Assembly (NCBI GenBank): GCA_017853885.1
Contig: JAFMIR010000013.1
Location: forward strand, 1 to 64,000
DNA length: 64,000 nt
Origin: Prosthecobacter sp.
GTDB lineage: Bacteria > Verrucomicrobiota > Verrucomicrobiia > Verrucomicrobiales > Verrucomicrobiaceae
Direction of reading: 5' to 3'
The notes beneath the pieces are model-generated. The model had not been told where the DNA came from. It worked only from the letters and a program-made list of their open reading frames with translations, and did not search any database. Positions 1 to 9,017 of the stretch are shown in pieces. Both the position numbers and the translations under genes were made by a program. Every line of letters begins with the position of its first letter. The stretch's first letter is position 1.

Positions 1-337
<337 letters not shown>

Positions 338-419
338 TGGTGCTGGCTTTATAAAAAGCCAGCCAAATTGAGACCGTGATTGCTTCCAATCACAGCTGCA
401 TGCGGTTTTGGCATGCAGC
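338..419 (-). promoter_or_regulatory. Structured rRNA leader: three consecutive hairpins upstream of the 16S gene
   Basis: GCTGGCTTT-ATAA-AAAGCCAGC (~343-364), TGATTG-CTTC-CAATCA (377-392), GCTGCATGC-GGTTTTG-GCATGCAGC (395-419), just upstream of 16S on the minus strand. Confidence 0.6.
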
Positions 420-1254
420 GCACAATTTAGCTTTTGTGTTTTCGAGTGGGCGCTTTGCATTTCTGCTTGGCTTCCCACTGCTTTGTTTCTGAAAGATCAC
501 TTCTAACTCAAGAAACTGTGAGCTGCATTTTGCTTCTCGCGGTCCATTTGTTAGCCGCTGCTTTTCGCAAGCGGGTAAGCAGATTAGAGCATGGAGGAAA
601 GTGTGCAACAGGATTTTGATCTTTTTTCATTTTCTGGGAGTTCAACTTCTTGTGAGTTCGTTGAATTAAAGTTTGACATTTCAAACGTGAGCTAATTCGG
701 CCACGAGCGGTGATGAATGAGCCTGCCAGCGCTCTTCGATGTCGCGCCACTTCGTTGCCATGTGGGTTTGTCGAGTTGGGTTCAACTGCATGGCCCAATC
801 CGATTCGGCGCAGTGCCGCGTGCGCCAGCCAGTTTTACAAAGGGCATTGTGGCTTGCTTGGAATGGTATTCCAAAAACAGCTTGGATGACGTTTCGTTAC
901 TGCCTGCCGTGATGATGAAACCTCTGAAGCGCGCAAAAGCGAGCGCTCGAGTGCTATGTGAAATGAACGCCATGCGTGGGCGTGATACGTCATACACTGC
1001 GAAGCCATTTTAAAAGCCGGGATTGATTCTAGGATGGCGTGCTTCAGCGACGATGGTTTGCGCGACTGAGACTCTTGGTGTGGTAAAGCCTACGAATACA
1101 ACGCCGTCTCCTACAAGCAGCTGATTTCCGCTCTTAACGAAAGCTATCGCCAACAAGCCGCAATGGACACGCACAATACTGCCACCCATACGTGATTTTG
1201 CGATTTAAATGGGCCGATCTGGCGTTCAATGACTGAGCAAGCAAGGAGCGCCGC

Positions 1255-1611
1255 CTACACCTGCTCAAACTCCGTCTGCCGATCAGCAGATGAGAAACAG
1301 ATCACCATTTCTGCATCTCGACCATCGAGTGCCTTCGCATTGTGCCACTGGCCGGCAGGAATGGAAATGGTGCCGCCGGCTTGAAGCACGAAGCGTTGTT
1401 CCCCGAGGCTGTGCTCAATGCGGCCAGACAGCAGGTGCAGGATCTCATCGCAGTTCGGATGGCAGTGGCGTGGGTTTTCTTGATCGGCGGCGATCACAAC
1501 GCGGCCAAAGGTCATTGTGGTGGAGTTTCCAATCTCCCTCGAGGCGAGCCAAGTGAGACAGCCCCAAGGCTGATCGAAGCGAATGCCTTCAGACGGTGAG
1601 ATGACGCTCAT
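1255..1611 (-). CDS. Cupin-domain protein
   Basis: 118 aa; cupin-like motifs HCHPNCDEILHLLSGRIEHSLG and GGTISIPAGQWHNA. Confidence 0.85.
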   Translation of the reverse strand: MSVISPSEGIRFDQPWGCLTWLASREIGNSTTMTFGRVVIAADQENPRHCHPNCDEILHLLSGRIEHSLGEQRFVLQAGGTISIPAGQWHNAKALDGRDAEMVICFSSADRQTEFEQV

Positions 1612-1648
1612 GAGGAAAGGGGTAGGATTTGAGTGGAGTCAGATGAAG

Positions 1649-1713
1649 CTCACGCAAAGGCGCAAAGCCAGAAAGATTTCCAAGGTATTCTGATCTTTGC
1701 GCCTTTGCGTGAG
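1649..1713. repeat. Inverted repeat/stem-loop with perfect 19-bp arms (CTCACGCAAAGGCGCAAAG / CTTTGCGCCTTTGCGTGAG)
   Basis: Arms at 1649-1667 and 1695-1713 with a 27-nt loop, 5 bp from the stop of the minus-strand gene at 1718. Confidence 0.9.
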
Positions 1714-1717
1714 GCTT

Positions 1718-3073
1718 TCATTCATTGAGCGACTTGCGCAATTCCATCACTGTGGTGGAGATGTGCTCCTCGGTCTTTTCACTCCAGCGGGTGGGGTGGC
1801 TACCGTAGATCATCGCACCACCGCCCTCGTAGCCGCCTTCCTTCCAGATGCGCAGGCTGGGGATGTAGGCCATCACGTCATTCGTGTAGCCGCTCACCCA
1901 CACGATCGGGTCTTGAATATCCGCTTTGAACCGCAGCGCGTAATCAATGACAACCTCGCCGCCGAGTGTGATCCATGTTAGGTCGTTGCCGAGGCGTAGC
2001 ACCTGCACCGGATATGGGTAGGTCGTGGGCAGTGAACCTTCCTTTTGAGTGCGCTCAAGCACCCGCATAGCATGCGTTGAGAGCCACTTGTCCTTCGACT
2101 TCTGCTCTTCGAGCAGTTTTTCTTTTGTCGGCAATGTGTCATAGGCGAGAGGGATCTCACGATATGCCGAACGAATGGAGCCGGTGAGGCGGCGCAGCTG
2201 TGTTTGCAGCGCGGACTCGACGGCGGTGGCCAGCGTCTGCCCGTGTGTCTGCGCCAACTCCATCGTGCGGCGCGGATACGGATTCTGATCGCCGCTGCAG
2301 CCGTTCATGAACATCGCCACCGCGCCCGAATGCGCCTTCTCGATGCTGTGCTGCGCGTAGCCCGCGTAGTCGCCGCTGAACTTCTGGTGCCCCAGCGTCG
2401 TGCAGTGGCAAGCATAGCCAAAGATTACAGCAATCTCCTTTCCATCCTCTGCACTGGCCTTCAAAACCGGCACGCTATGATCCACCGGCCCTTCGGGATT
2501 CGGAAAGTTGCTCCAGCCGCCCTTACCATCTGACGTGCGACGATTCATCGCGAAGCCGCAGCGGGCATGGCAGTAGTCAAGATGCGCGGGCACGGACTTC
2601 GCCAACGCCTCGCCAATCAGCTGCAGGATCTTGTTTTCGAGCGCGGCGGTGTATTTCGCCGCTTCCTGCTCGCGCTGCGCGAGATCATCCGCGCCATGGA
2701 ATCGGCTCGTGCGCAACTCCGGACCGCTGTGTGTGTGCGAGGCATTGATGGCGAGGTTTGCAGGCTCGATACCGTGCTGCTTCTTCGCCCGCTCAGCCAC
2801 TGCCAGTCGCAGATTTCTCGGCACACCAATCAAATCGAGCGTCACCAGCACAAATCGACCACCTTGATGATCCGTGAGCGCAAAAGCCTTCGCGAACAGA
2901 TCCAGTTCCACCCCTTCGGAGGGCTTCGTACGCCCTGCGTAGCCCGCCATCCACATGGACTTCTCAGGAGTGATTTTTGCCGATGCCGCGCCCGCCTTCC
3001 AAGCGGCTTTTTCAGCCACTGGTGCCGCGGCGATGACAAATAGCGAAAGGACAAATGGCAGCCAGAGTTTCAT
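1718..3073 (-). CDS. Secreted neutral/alkaline ceramidase-like protein
   Basis: Signal peptide MKLWLPFVLSLFVIAAAP; AGAASAKITPEKSMWMAGYAGR and NASHTHSGPE motifs typical of the family. Start trimmed from 3244 to the Met before the signal peptide. Confidence 0.75.
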   Translation of the reverse strand: MKLWLPFVLSLFVIAAAPVAEKAAWKAGAASAKITPEKSMWMAGYAGRTKPSEGVELDLFAKAFALTDHQGGRFVLVTLDLIGVPRNLRLAVAERAKKQHGIEPANLAINASHTHSGPELRTSRFHGADDLAQREQEAAKYTAALENKILQLIGEALAKSVPAHLDYCHARCGFAMNRRTSDGKGGWSNFPNPEGPVDHSVPVLKASAEDGKEIAVIFGYACHCTTLGHQKFSGDYAGYAQHSIEKAHSGAVAMFMNGCSGDQNPYPRRTMELAQTHGQTLATAVESALQTQLRRLTGSIRSAYREIPLAYDTLPTKEKLLEEQKSKDKWLSTHAMRVLERTQKEGSLPTTYPYPVQVLRLGNDLTWITLGGEVVIDYALRFKADIQDPIVWVSGYTNDVMAYIPSLRIWKEGGYEGGGAMIYGSHPTRWSEKTEEHISTTVMELRKSLNE

Positions 3074-3122
3074 GATGTTTCTGTAAGCCGAACCGCGTCT
3101 GAATCTTTCCTTCCTGACAGCC

Positions 3123-4031
3123 ATGCATTCCTTCATCCTCCTGCCGCTCCTTGTCTTGCCCGCCTTTGCCCAGCAGCCCAAATCTACACCCACCAAGCTT
3201 GCGCCTGAAGCCACTGCCACCATCGAAGCGCACCCCGGCCTCATTTACGCGCGCTATGGTCAGCGTGAGATGCAGCTCGATCTCTGGAAGCCCAAAATCT
3301 CTTCGCTGCCACGGCCCACGATCATCTGCATCCACGGCGGTGGTTGGTATAAAGGAGAGCGTTCCAACATGGCGAACCTCGCGCAGGCCTTGGCCGCAAA
3401 GGGCTTCGTCGCAGCGACGATCAGTTATCGCCTCAGCGGCGAAGCAAAGTTCCCCGCCGCCATTCAGGACTGCAAAGCCGCCGTGCGCTTCCTGCGGGCC
3501 AATGCGGACCAGTTTGGCGTCAACGCCAATGCCATCGGCGTCACCGGCCTTTCCGCGGGCGGTCATCTCGCCGCGCTGCTCACCACCAGTGGAGATGTGA
3601 AGGAGCTCGAAGGTCAAGGTGGACACGCTGGCCAATCCAGCACCGTTCAGGCAGGCATTGCCATGGGTGCACAGAGCGATCTAGAAAGCGCCCGCATCGG
3701 CGATCTTAGTAGCAAGCCCGACGATCCTTTCTACCGCACCTTCCTCGGCGATTCACAGGCCAAAATCCCGCAAACCTATGCCCTCGCCTCGCCACGTCAT
3801 CATCTAGACAAATCTGATCCTCCCCTGCTCTTCATGACCGGCGCCCTCGACGATACCAGCACCCATGCCGAAGAAACGCGTGCAGATCTTTCGAAACTCG
3901 GCATCCCAACTCGGCTCGAAATCATCCCACAAGCCCCTCATGCGTTCCTTGGCCAACAAAAAGCTTTCGACATCTGTGTCATGACCTGCGTCGATTTCTT
4001 CGCGAAGCACCTCCAAGGCATCGCTCCATGA
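3123..4031 (+). CDS. Alpha/beta hydrolase (esterase/lipase, BD-FAE-like)
   Basis: 302 aa, signal peptide, CIHGGGWYKGERS (HGGG oxyanion motif), GLSAGGHLAALL nucleophile elbow. Confidence 0.88.
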   Translation: MHSFILLPLLVLPAFAQQPKSTPTKLAPEATATIEAHPGLIYARYGQREMQLDLWKPKISSLPRPTIICIHGGGWYKGERSNMANLAQALAAKGFVAATISYRLSGEAKFPAAIQDCKAAVRFLRANADQFGVNANAIGVTGLSAGGHLAALLTTSGDVKELEGQGGHAGQSSTVQAGIAMGAQSDLESARIGDLSSKPDDPFYRTFLGDSQAKIPQTYALASPRHHLDKSDPPLLFMTGALDDTSTHAEETRADLSKLGIPTRLEIIPQAPHAFLGQQKAFDICVMTCVDFFAKHLQGIAP

Positions 4032-4537
4032 GCCTCGTCATCCACTTCACCACCCACGCCTCACCAATTGGCGAACTCACCCTCGCTGCGACAGATGAAG
4101 GTCTCTGCGGCCTCTATTTCAAAGGCCACACACCCTCGCCGAAGCGCGATGGCTGGAAACACGACAACGGAACGAGATTCGATGCGGCACGCGCCTGGCT
4201 AGATGCTTGGTTCGCAGGTGAAAAACCACACAAGCAGCCCGCACATGTGATCACAGGCGGCACAGCCTTCCAACGATGCGTGTGGAGTGCATTACGAGCC
4301 ATTCCAATCGGCCAAACGACGACCTATACCGAACTGGCCTCCGCTATTGGTTCACCAAAGGCCACACGAGCTGTTGGAGCTGCCGTAGGCCGCAATCCGC
4401 TGTGCATCCTCATACCATGCCATCGTGTCATCGGGAGCGATGGTTCGCTCACCGGCTACGCGGGCGGTGTGAAGCGCAAAAAGCAGCTTCTTGCTCTCGA
4501 AGGTGTGACATTCGCCGTGACGAATGCCGAACGATGA
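4028..4537 (+). CDS. ogt: Methylated-DNA--[protein]-cysteine S-methyltransferase
   Basis: 169 aa; ILIPCHRVIGSDGSLTGYAGGVKRKKQLLALEG active-site motif. Overlaps previous gene by ATGA. Confidence 0.93.
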   Translation: MSLVIHFTTHASPIGELTLAATDEGLCGLYFKGHTPSPKRDGWKHDNGTRFDAARAWLDAWFAGEKPHKQPAHVITGGTAFQRCVWSALRAIPIGQTTTYTELASAIGSPKATRAVGAAVGRNPLCILIPCHRVIGSDGSLTGYAGGVKRKKQLLALEGVTFAVTNAER

Positions 4538-4680
4538 GTTTCCCAATATGCCGCTCATGTTTACCATCTTGGACCGCATTCGATCCACAGTGAGGGTTGG
4601 GTCGCTTTCATTCCAGAAAGTCAGCTCAGCACTGAGTTGGGGCAAGAGTGAAACTTTTGAGCTGAAGCTTCATTTGCACA

Positions 4681-5023
4681 GCATGAATTTTCGCCTGATC
4701 TGGGCTTTCCTCGCTGGCTCCGCCCTGCATGCGGAGGATGCCGAGCAGTTGTCGCACAACGTTTGTGGCCGTTGTTTCAGCAAAAATGCCTTACCTGCCA
4801 TGGGAAGGACGAAAAGCAGATCAAAGCGGATTTTCGACATGAGCACACTCACCAGTGTGACGTAGCGTGGCGAAAGCGGCTTGAAGGCCCTAGTGCCCAG
4901 AAAACCGGCTGAAAGCTCTATCTACCTTGCCTCCAACCCGCTGGCTGCGATACAAAAAGCCGCACCCTCGCAGAGGTCTGCCTCGTGTTGCTGAACTCAA
5001 ATGAATTCGCTTCCCTCGATTAA
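4681..5023 (+). pseudogene. Decayed PSD1-type (DUF1549/DUF1553) cytochrome gene: signal peptide and CxxCH region, frameshift, large internal deletion, C-terminal tail
   Basis: MNFRLIWAFLAGSALHAEDAEQLSHNV, then after a ~2-nt shift WPLFQQKCLTCHGKDEKQIKADF; the far end reads RTLAEVCLVLLNSNEFASLD*, matching the tail of the intact paralog at 58463-61393 (ALCRVLLNSNEFLFVD*). Confidence 0.8.
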
Positions 5024-5835
5024 CTGACTGCGATCACGCTGACCCTGAGTTCGCCGCAGATTTTTAAAACCTCATCGCGGCCCAGAAGGAGCGTCTTGTT
5101 TGCTTCCACGGCAACGAGATCCACACCGGCACCTGCCGCCGTGCGGATGGTTTCGGGCCCAACGACGGGCACGTCGAAGCGCATGTCGTGGTTCGGCTTG
5201 GACACCTTCACCATCGTCGCACCGCCACGACCGAGCGCACCACCACGTTTCACGGCCTCGTTCGTGCCTTCAAAGGCCTCCACGGCGAGGACGGTACCGT
5301 TTTTGACCACCACGGTCTGCCCAATGTCGAGGCGGCTACTTTCCTTTGCGATCTTGAAACCGTATTCGGCATCCTCCTGTCGGCGTTTTTTAATCTGCGG
5401 ACCCGCGATGTGACCGGGACCGGGCATGAAGTCTTCGAGGAAGGTGGTTGCTGGCAAGAGCGTGATGCCGTCCTTGGCTAGTTCGTTGCCGATAGCTCCG
5501 AAAAGCGTCTCGGCATTCCGCTGCTTGAGCTTCGCCATCATGATGAGCGTGCGGAGGTCGGGTCGCAGGTCGAAGAGGTTCTTCGGCGCGATTTGGCCGA
5601 CCATAACTGTCTGTGTGACACCTTCTTTTTTGAAGAAGGCGATCATCTTGCCAAGCTGCCCCACGCGGAACCACTCGATGGCATCCACCCTTTCCCCGAG
5701 CTCTGGCTTTGTCTCATTCGTGAAGGCGGCGGCAACAAGCCTCTTCACGCCTGCCTTCCGCGCTGCCGCAATAAAGGTCTCTGGGTAGATACCGTTTCCA
5801 GCCATAAGGGCCACACAATCGAGATTCACACTCAT
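5020..5835 (-). CDS. lpxI: UDP-2,3-diacylglucosamine pyrophosphatase, LpxI/DUF1009 family
   Basis: 271 aa; MAGNGIYPETFIAAARKAG, MVGQIAPKNLFD and GFEGTNEAVKRGG-like motifs of the LpxI family. Confidence 0.9.
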   Translation of the reverse strand: MSVNLDCVALMAGNGIYPETFIAAARKAGVKRLVAAAFTNETKPELGERVDAIEWFRVGQLGKMIAFFKKEGVTQTVMVGQIAPKNLFDLRPDLRTLIMMAKLKQRNAETLFGAIGNELAKDGITLLPATTFLEDFMPGPGHIAGPQIKKRRQEDAEYGFKIAKESSRLDIGQTVVVKNGTVLAVEAFEGTNEAVKRGGALGRGGATMVKVSKPNHDMRFDVPVVGPETIRTAAGAGVDLVAVEANKTLLLGRDEVLKICGELRVSVIAVS

Positions 5836-5838
5836 CGG

Positions 5839-6639
5839 TCAGATGGAAAATTTGGGGCACTGGCCCATGAAGGCTCGCGGGTTATCCCAAGCGACGCGTT
5901 GGATCATTTCAGAGCTCCAGCCGCGGTGGCGCATGGCTTGCATGGTCTTAGGAACGGCGAGGGGGTCGCTCACGCCCCAGTCACAAGCGCTGTTCATCCA
6001 GATGCGCTCGGCGTGCCGGTGCTCCAGCATGTCAATGGCACGATGGGGAGTGCATTTGCTTTCCGGGTAGAGCGTGATTCCAGCCCAGAAACCATGGTCG
6101 AGCACGTGGTCGATAGTATGCTCCTCGACGTGATCGATGATGATGCGCTCCGGCTTGATCTTGGAGAAGTTTTTCAGCGCCTGGACGATGAGGTGCGTAC
6201 CTTTGAGCTTATCCTCCAGATGTGGGGTATGGATGAGCACGAGTTGGTCATAATCTTGCGCGACCTGAAGATGGCGCTCAAAAATGGCGAGCTCGTTGCG
6301 GCTGTTTTTGTTAAGGCCGATCTCGCCAATGCCAAGTACGCCGGGCTTGTCGATGAACTGCGGGATAAGGGCGATGACGTCCTCGGCGAGCTTCAGGTCC
6401 TCCGCTTCCTTCGGATTGATGCAAAGCCAGCAGAAGTGTTTGATGCCAAACTTCGCGGCGCGTTTCGGCTCATACTCGGTGATCTGGCGGAAGTAATCGT
6501 AGAAACCGTCGGCGCTGGCGCGGTCGAAACCGGCCCAGAACGCAGGCTCGCAGATGGCCTGACAGCCAGCGAGCGCCATACGCTCGTAGCAATCCGTGGT
6601 TCGGCTGACCATGTGGCCGTGGGGTTCGATGTAGTTCAT
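5839..6639 (-). CDS. TatD-family metal-dependent hydrolase (EboC-like)
   Basis: 266 aa; MNYIEPHGHMVSRTTDCYERMALAGCQAICEPAFWAGFDR, GIGEIGLNKNSRNE, VLIHTPH, IIDHVEEHT. Confidence 0.8.
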   Translation of the reverse strand: MNYIEPHGHMVSRTTDCYERMALAGCQAICEPAFWAGFDRASADGFYDYFRQITEYEPKRAAKFGIKHFCWLCINPKEAEDLKLAEDVIALIPQFIDKPGVLGIGEIGLNKNSRNELAIFERHLQVAQDYDQLVLIHTPHLEDKLKGTHLIVQALKNFSKIKPERIIIDHVEEHTIDHVLDHGFWAGITLYPESKCTPHRAIDMLEHRHAERIWMNSACDWGVSDPLAVPKTMQAMRHRGWSSEMIQRVAWDNPRAFMGQCPKFSI

Positions 6640-6672
6640 CGCTGATTGAGAGATAAGATCTGAGATAAAGGA

Positions 6673-6951
6673 TCATGCCTTATGAGCGCCGATGGCCCCT
6701 TGCATCGTGGCTTTGGCAATGGGCTCGGTGCTGGGATCGCTGAAGCTGAGGAGGACGTCCTTCGCACGCTGCGGTTTGTCTTGGGAGAGAAGTGTGAGGG
6801 CATTCTTGAGAGCCTGCACGCGGAAATCCTCCTCCTGGCCGGCGCGTTGCACGCGGTCTAGGAAGGCGGCGAGGTCGATGAGCTTCGAACGCGAGTCCAT
6901 GAAGCCGAGATCGACCAGATTGACGGAAGCTGGGGAAGTCCAATCAGGCAT
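6673..6951 (-). CDS. Small conserved-looking hypothetical protein upstream of the TatD/EboC-like gene
   Basis: 92 aa, helical and charged; co-directional with the TatD-like gene. Confidence 0.6.
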   Translation of the reverse strand: MPDWTSPASVNLVDLGFMDSRSKLIDLAAFLDRVQRAGQEEDFRVQALKNALTLLSQDKPQRAKDVLLSFSDPSTEPIAKATMQGAIGAHKA

Positions 6952-7034
6952 GTCAGGAAACTAGACGGGGCATTTCGTGCCGCAACCATGGGAATCGTTG
7001 CGCCCGCGCTTGGGCACGCCATCGTTAGACTGCC

Positions 7035-8180
7035 ATGTCCGACCTGACCTCCGACGAACTGCGCCGCTATGCGCGTCACCTCGCGATTCCCGAATTTGGG
7101 ATTGATGGTCAGCGGCGGCTGAAGGCAGCCCGTGTGCTGTGTATTGGTGCGGGGGGATTGGGGTCGCCGATCACGATGTACCTAGCGGCGGCGGGCATTG
7201 GCGGACTGGGGCTCGTGGACCCAGATGTTGTTGAAGTGAGCAATCTGCAGCGGCAAATTCTTTTTGGACAAAAGGACATCGGCCGCAAGAAGCTCGACGC
7301 GGCCCGCGAGCGCTTGTTGGACATCCATCCGCAGCTCGATGTGCAAGTTTACCCCGAGCGATTCACTGCTGGGAATGCGATGGGCATAGCCGCAGACTAC
7401 GATTTGATCATCGACGGTACGGATAACTTCCCCACGCGCTACTTGAGTAACGACGTGGCGGTGTGGCTGAAAAAGCCGAACGTTTATGGCAGCATTCTGC
7501 GCTTTGACGGGCAGGTAGGCGTCTTTGCACCCCATCTCGGTGCTCCATGCTACCGCTGCATGTGTCCGCAGCCTCCACCGCCTGGTCTTGTGCCTTCATG
7601 TGCCGAAGGTGGCGTTCTCGGCGTGCTGCCCGGCCTGATCGGATCGATGCAGGCGCTCGAGGCCATCAAACTGATCACCGGCATCGGCCAACCCCTGCTC
7701 GGCAAGCTTCTCCACCTCGACACGCTGAGCATGCGCTTTCGCACGCTCACGCTGCGCCGCGATCCCGACTGTCCGGTGTGCGGCGACAAACCCACCATCA
7801 CCCAACCCATTGATTACGAGGGCTTCTGCGGCATTCCCCAATCCCGTGCGGCAGCTCCCAACATGCCAACCATGACTGTCCACGAACTCAAAGATCTCCG
7901 CCATTCTGGAGATGACCATTTCCTCCTCGACGTGCGCGAGCCGCACGAGCAAGCCATCTGCCGCATCGAGGGCGCCACCCTCATTCCCCTCGGCGAGCTG
8001 GAAAATCGCCTTGGCGAACTGCCGCGTCACAAGCGCATCCTTGTGCACTGCAAGAGCGGTGGGCGCAGCGCACGCGCTGTGAGCCGCCTGCGCGAACTAG
8101 GTTTTAGCGACGTATGGAATGTGTCGGGTGGCATCATCGCCTGGGCGCGTGAGATTGATCCCAAGATGTCTGAATACTGA
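7035..8180 (+). CDS. MoeB/ThiF-type E1-like adenylyltransferase with C-terminal rhodanese domain
   Basis: GAGGLGSPITMYLAAAGIGGLGLVDPDVVEVSNLQRQILF; CxxC pairs (CYRCMC, CPVC); rhodanese domain with active-site-like VHCKSGGRSA. Confidence 0.95.
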   Translation: MSDLTSDELRRYARHLAIPEFGIDGQRRLKAARVLCIGAGGLGSPITMYLAAAGIGGLGLVDPDVVEVSNLQRQILFGQKDIGRKKLDAARERLLDIHPQLDVQVYPERFTAGNAMGIAADYDLIIDGTDNFPTRYLSNDVAVWLKKPNVYGSILRFDGQVGVFAPHLGAPCYRCMCPQPPPPGLVPSCAEGGVLGVLPGLIGSMQALEAIKLITGIGQPLLGKLLHLDTLSMRFRTLTLRRDPDCPVCGDKPTITQPIDYEGFCGIPQSRAAAPNMPTMTVHELKDLRHSGDDHFLLDVREPHEQAICRIEGATLIPLGELENRLGELPRHKRILVHCKSGGRSARAVSRLRELGFSDVWNVSGGIIAWAREIDPKMSEY

Positions 8181-8383
8181 TGAACACGGAAAAGGACACT
8201 ACTTGGCTAGAAGACTTTCTTCCGCTAATGCGCTGCCCGGACACGCAGCAGCCAATTCGCCGTGCAACGGCAGAAGAATGCGCGAAGCATGGTGTCGAAG
8301 CCGCACTCATCACTGAGGACGGCACTCGCGTTTTCGTCATCGATGCGGGCATTCCGATTCTGCTGCCATCATCAGCTTCGTAG
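8180..8383 (+). CDS. Small Trm112/UPF0434-like protein
   Basis: 67 aa; PLMRCPDTQQPIR...FVIDAGIPILLP; start overlaps the moeB-like stop (TGATG). Confidence 0.65.
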   Translation: MNTEKDTTWLEDFLPLMRCPDTQQPIRRATAEECAKHGVEAALITEDGTRVFVIDAGIPILLPSSAS

Positions 8384-8758
8384 CATCTCAACCACCGGCA
8401 GATCCGCCGGAGCCATGTTGTAGCTGGAAAGCTCCTCCAGAGTGACCCAGGCCAACTCAGAGTGTTCGTGCGCATGTGGTTCAGCACTCGACTCAGCGAG
8501 TTCGCATTCGAATGGAATCAGCTGGATGCTGCCCCAGTCGTAAGTGTGCTGGCAGGGTGGCAGGGAGCGGGTGATGCGGACATCGCAGCCCAACTCTTCC
8601 TTAAATTCGCGGCAAAGCGCGTCTGCAGATGCTTCACCGGGCTCCACTTTGCCCCCTGGAAACTCCCACAGGCCACCGAGTTTCTTCCCCTCGGGACGAC
8701 GGGCAATCATAACGGTCTCTCCGCGCTTTAAAATGGCACACACAACATCCACAGGCAT
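8372..8758 (-). CDS. NUDIX hydrolase (MutT-like 8-oxo-dGTP diphosphatase)
   Basis: GGKVEPGEASADALCREFKEELGC Nudix box. Start trimmed to MPVDVVCAILKRG. Confidence 0.93.
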   Translation of the reverse strand: MPVDVVCAILKRGETVMIARRPEGKKLGGLWEFPGGKVEPGEASADALCREFKEELGCDVRITRSLPPCQHTYDWGSIQLIPFECELAESSAEPHAHEHSELAWVTLEELSSYNMAPADLPVVEMLRS

Positions 8759-9017
8759 ACGGCGCACCCTGCCAACGTTCCGCTTAGATGCAATGAGAGC
8801 CGAGCAGCTCCCGTCTCCGCCCAACTCCATGGCAGGTTTTGGCAGCCAACCTTAACAGGTTAACTGTCCATCACTCTCAAGAACCAGAGACGAAGGCTTG
8901 CGCCCATAGCACCTGTATAAATGTTGGATGTGAGGGGCGCTTCTGTTCATAGAAAGGCCGCATTTCTTGCCGTTGTCTCGCTTCCGCAAAGCCATTCAGC
9001 ACTGTTTCACGAGAAAT

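Noticed and set aside
5593-6645. 350-aa + strand ORF
   Set aside because: Antisense shadow of lpxI and the TatD/EboC-like gene; high-GC codon mirror with no recognisable motifs.
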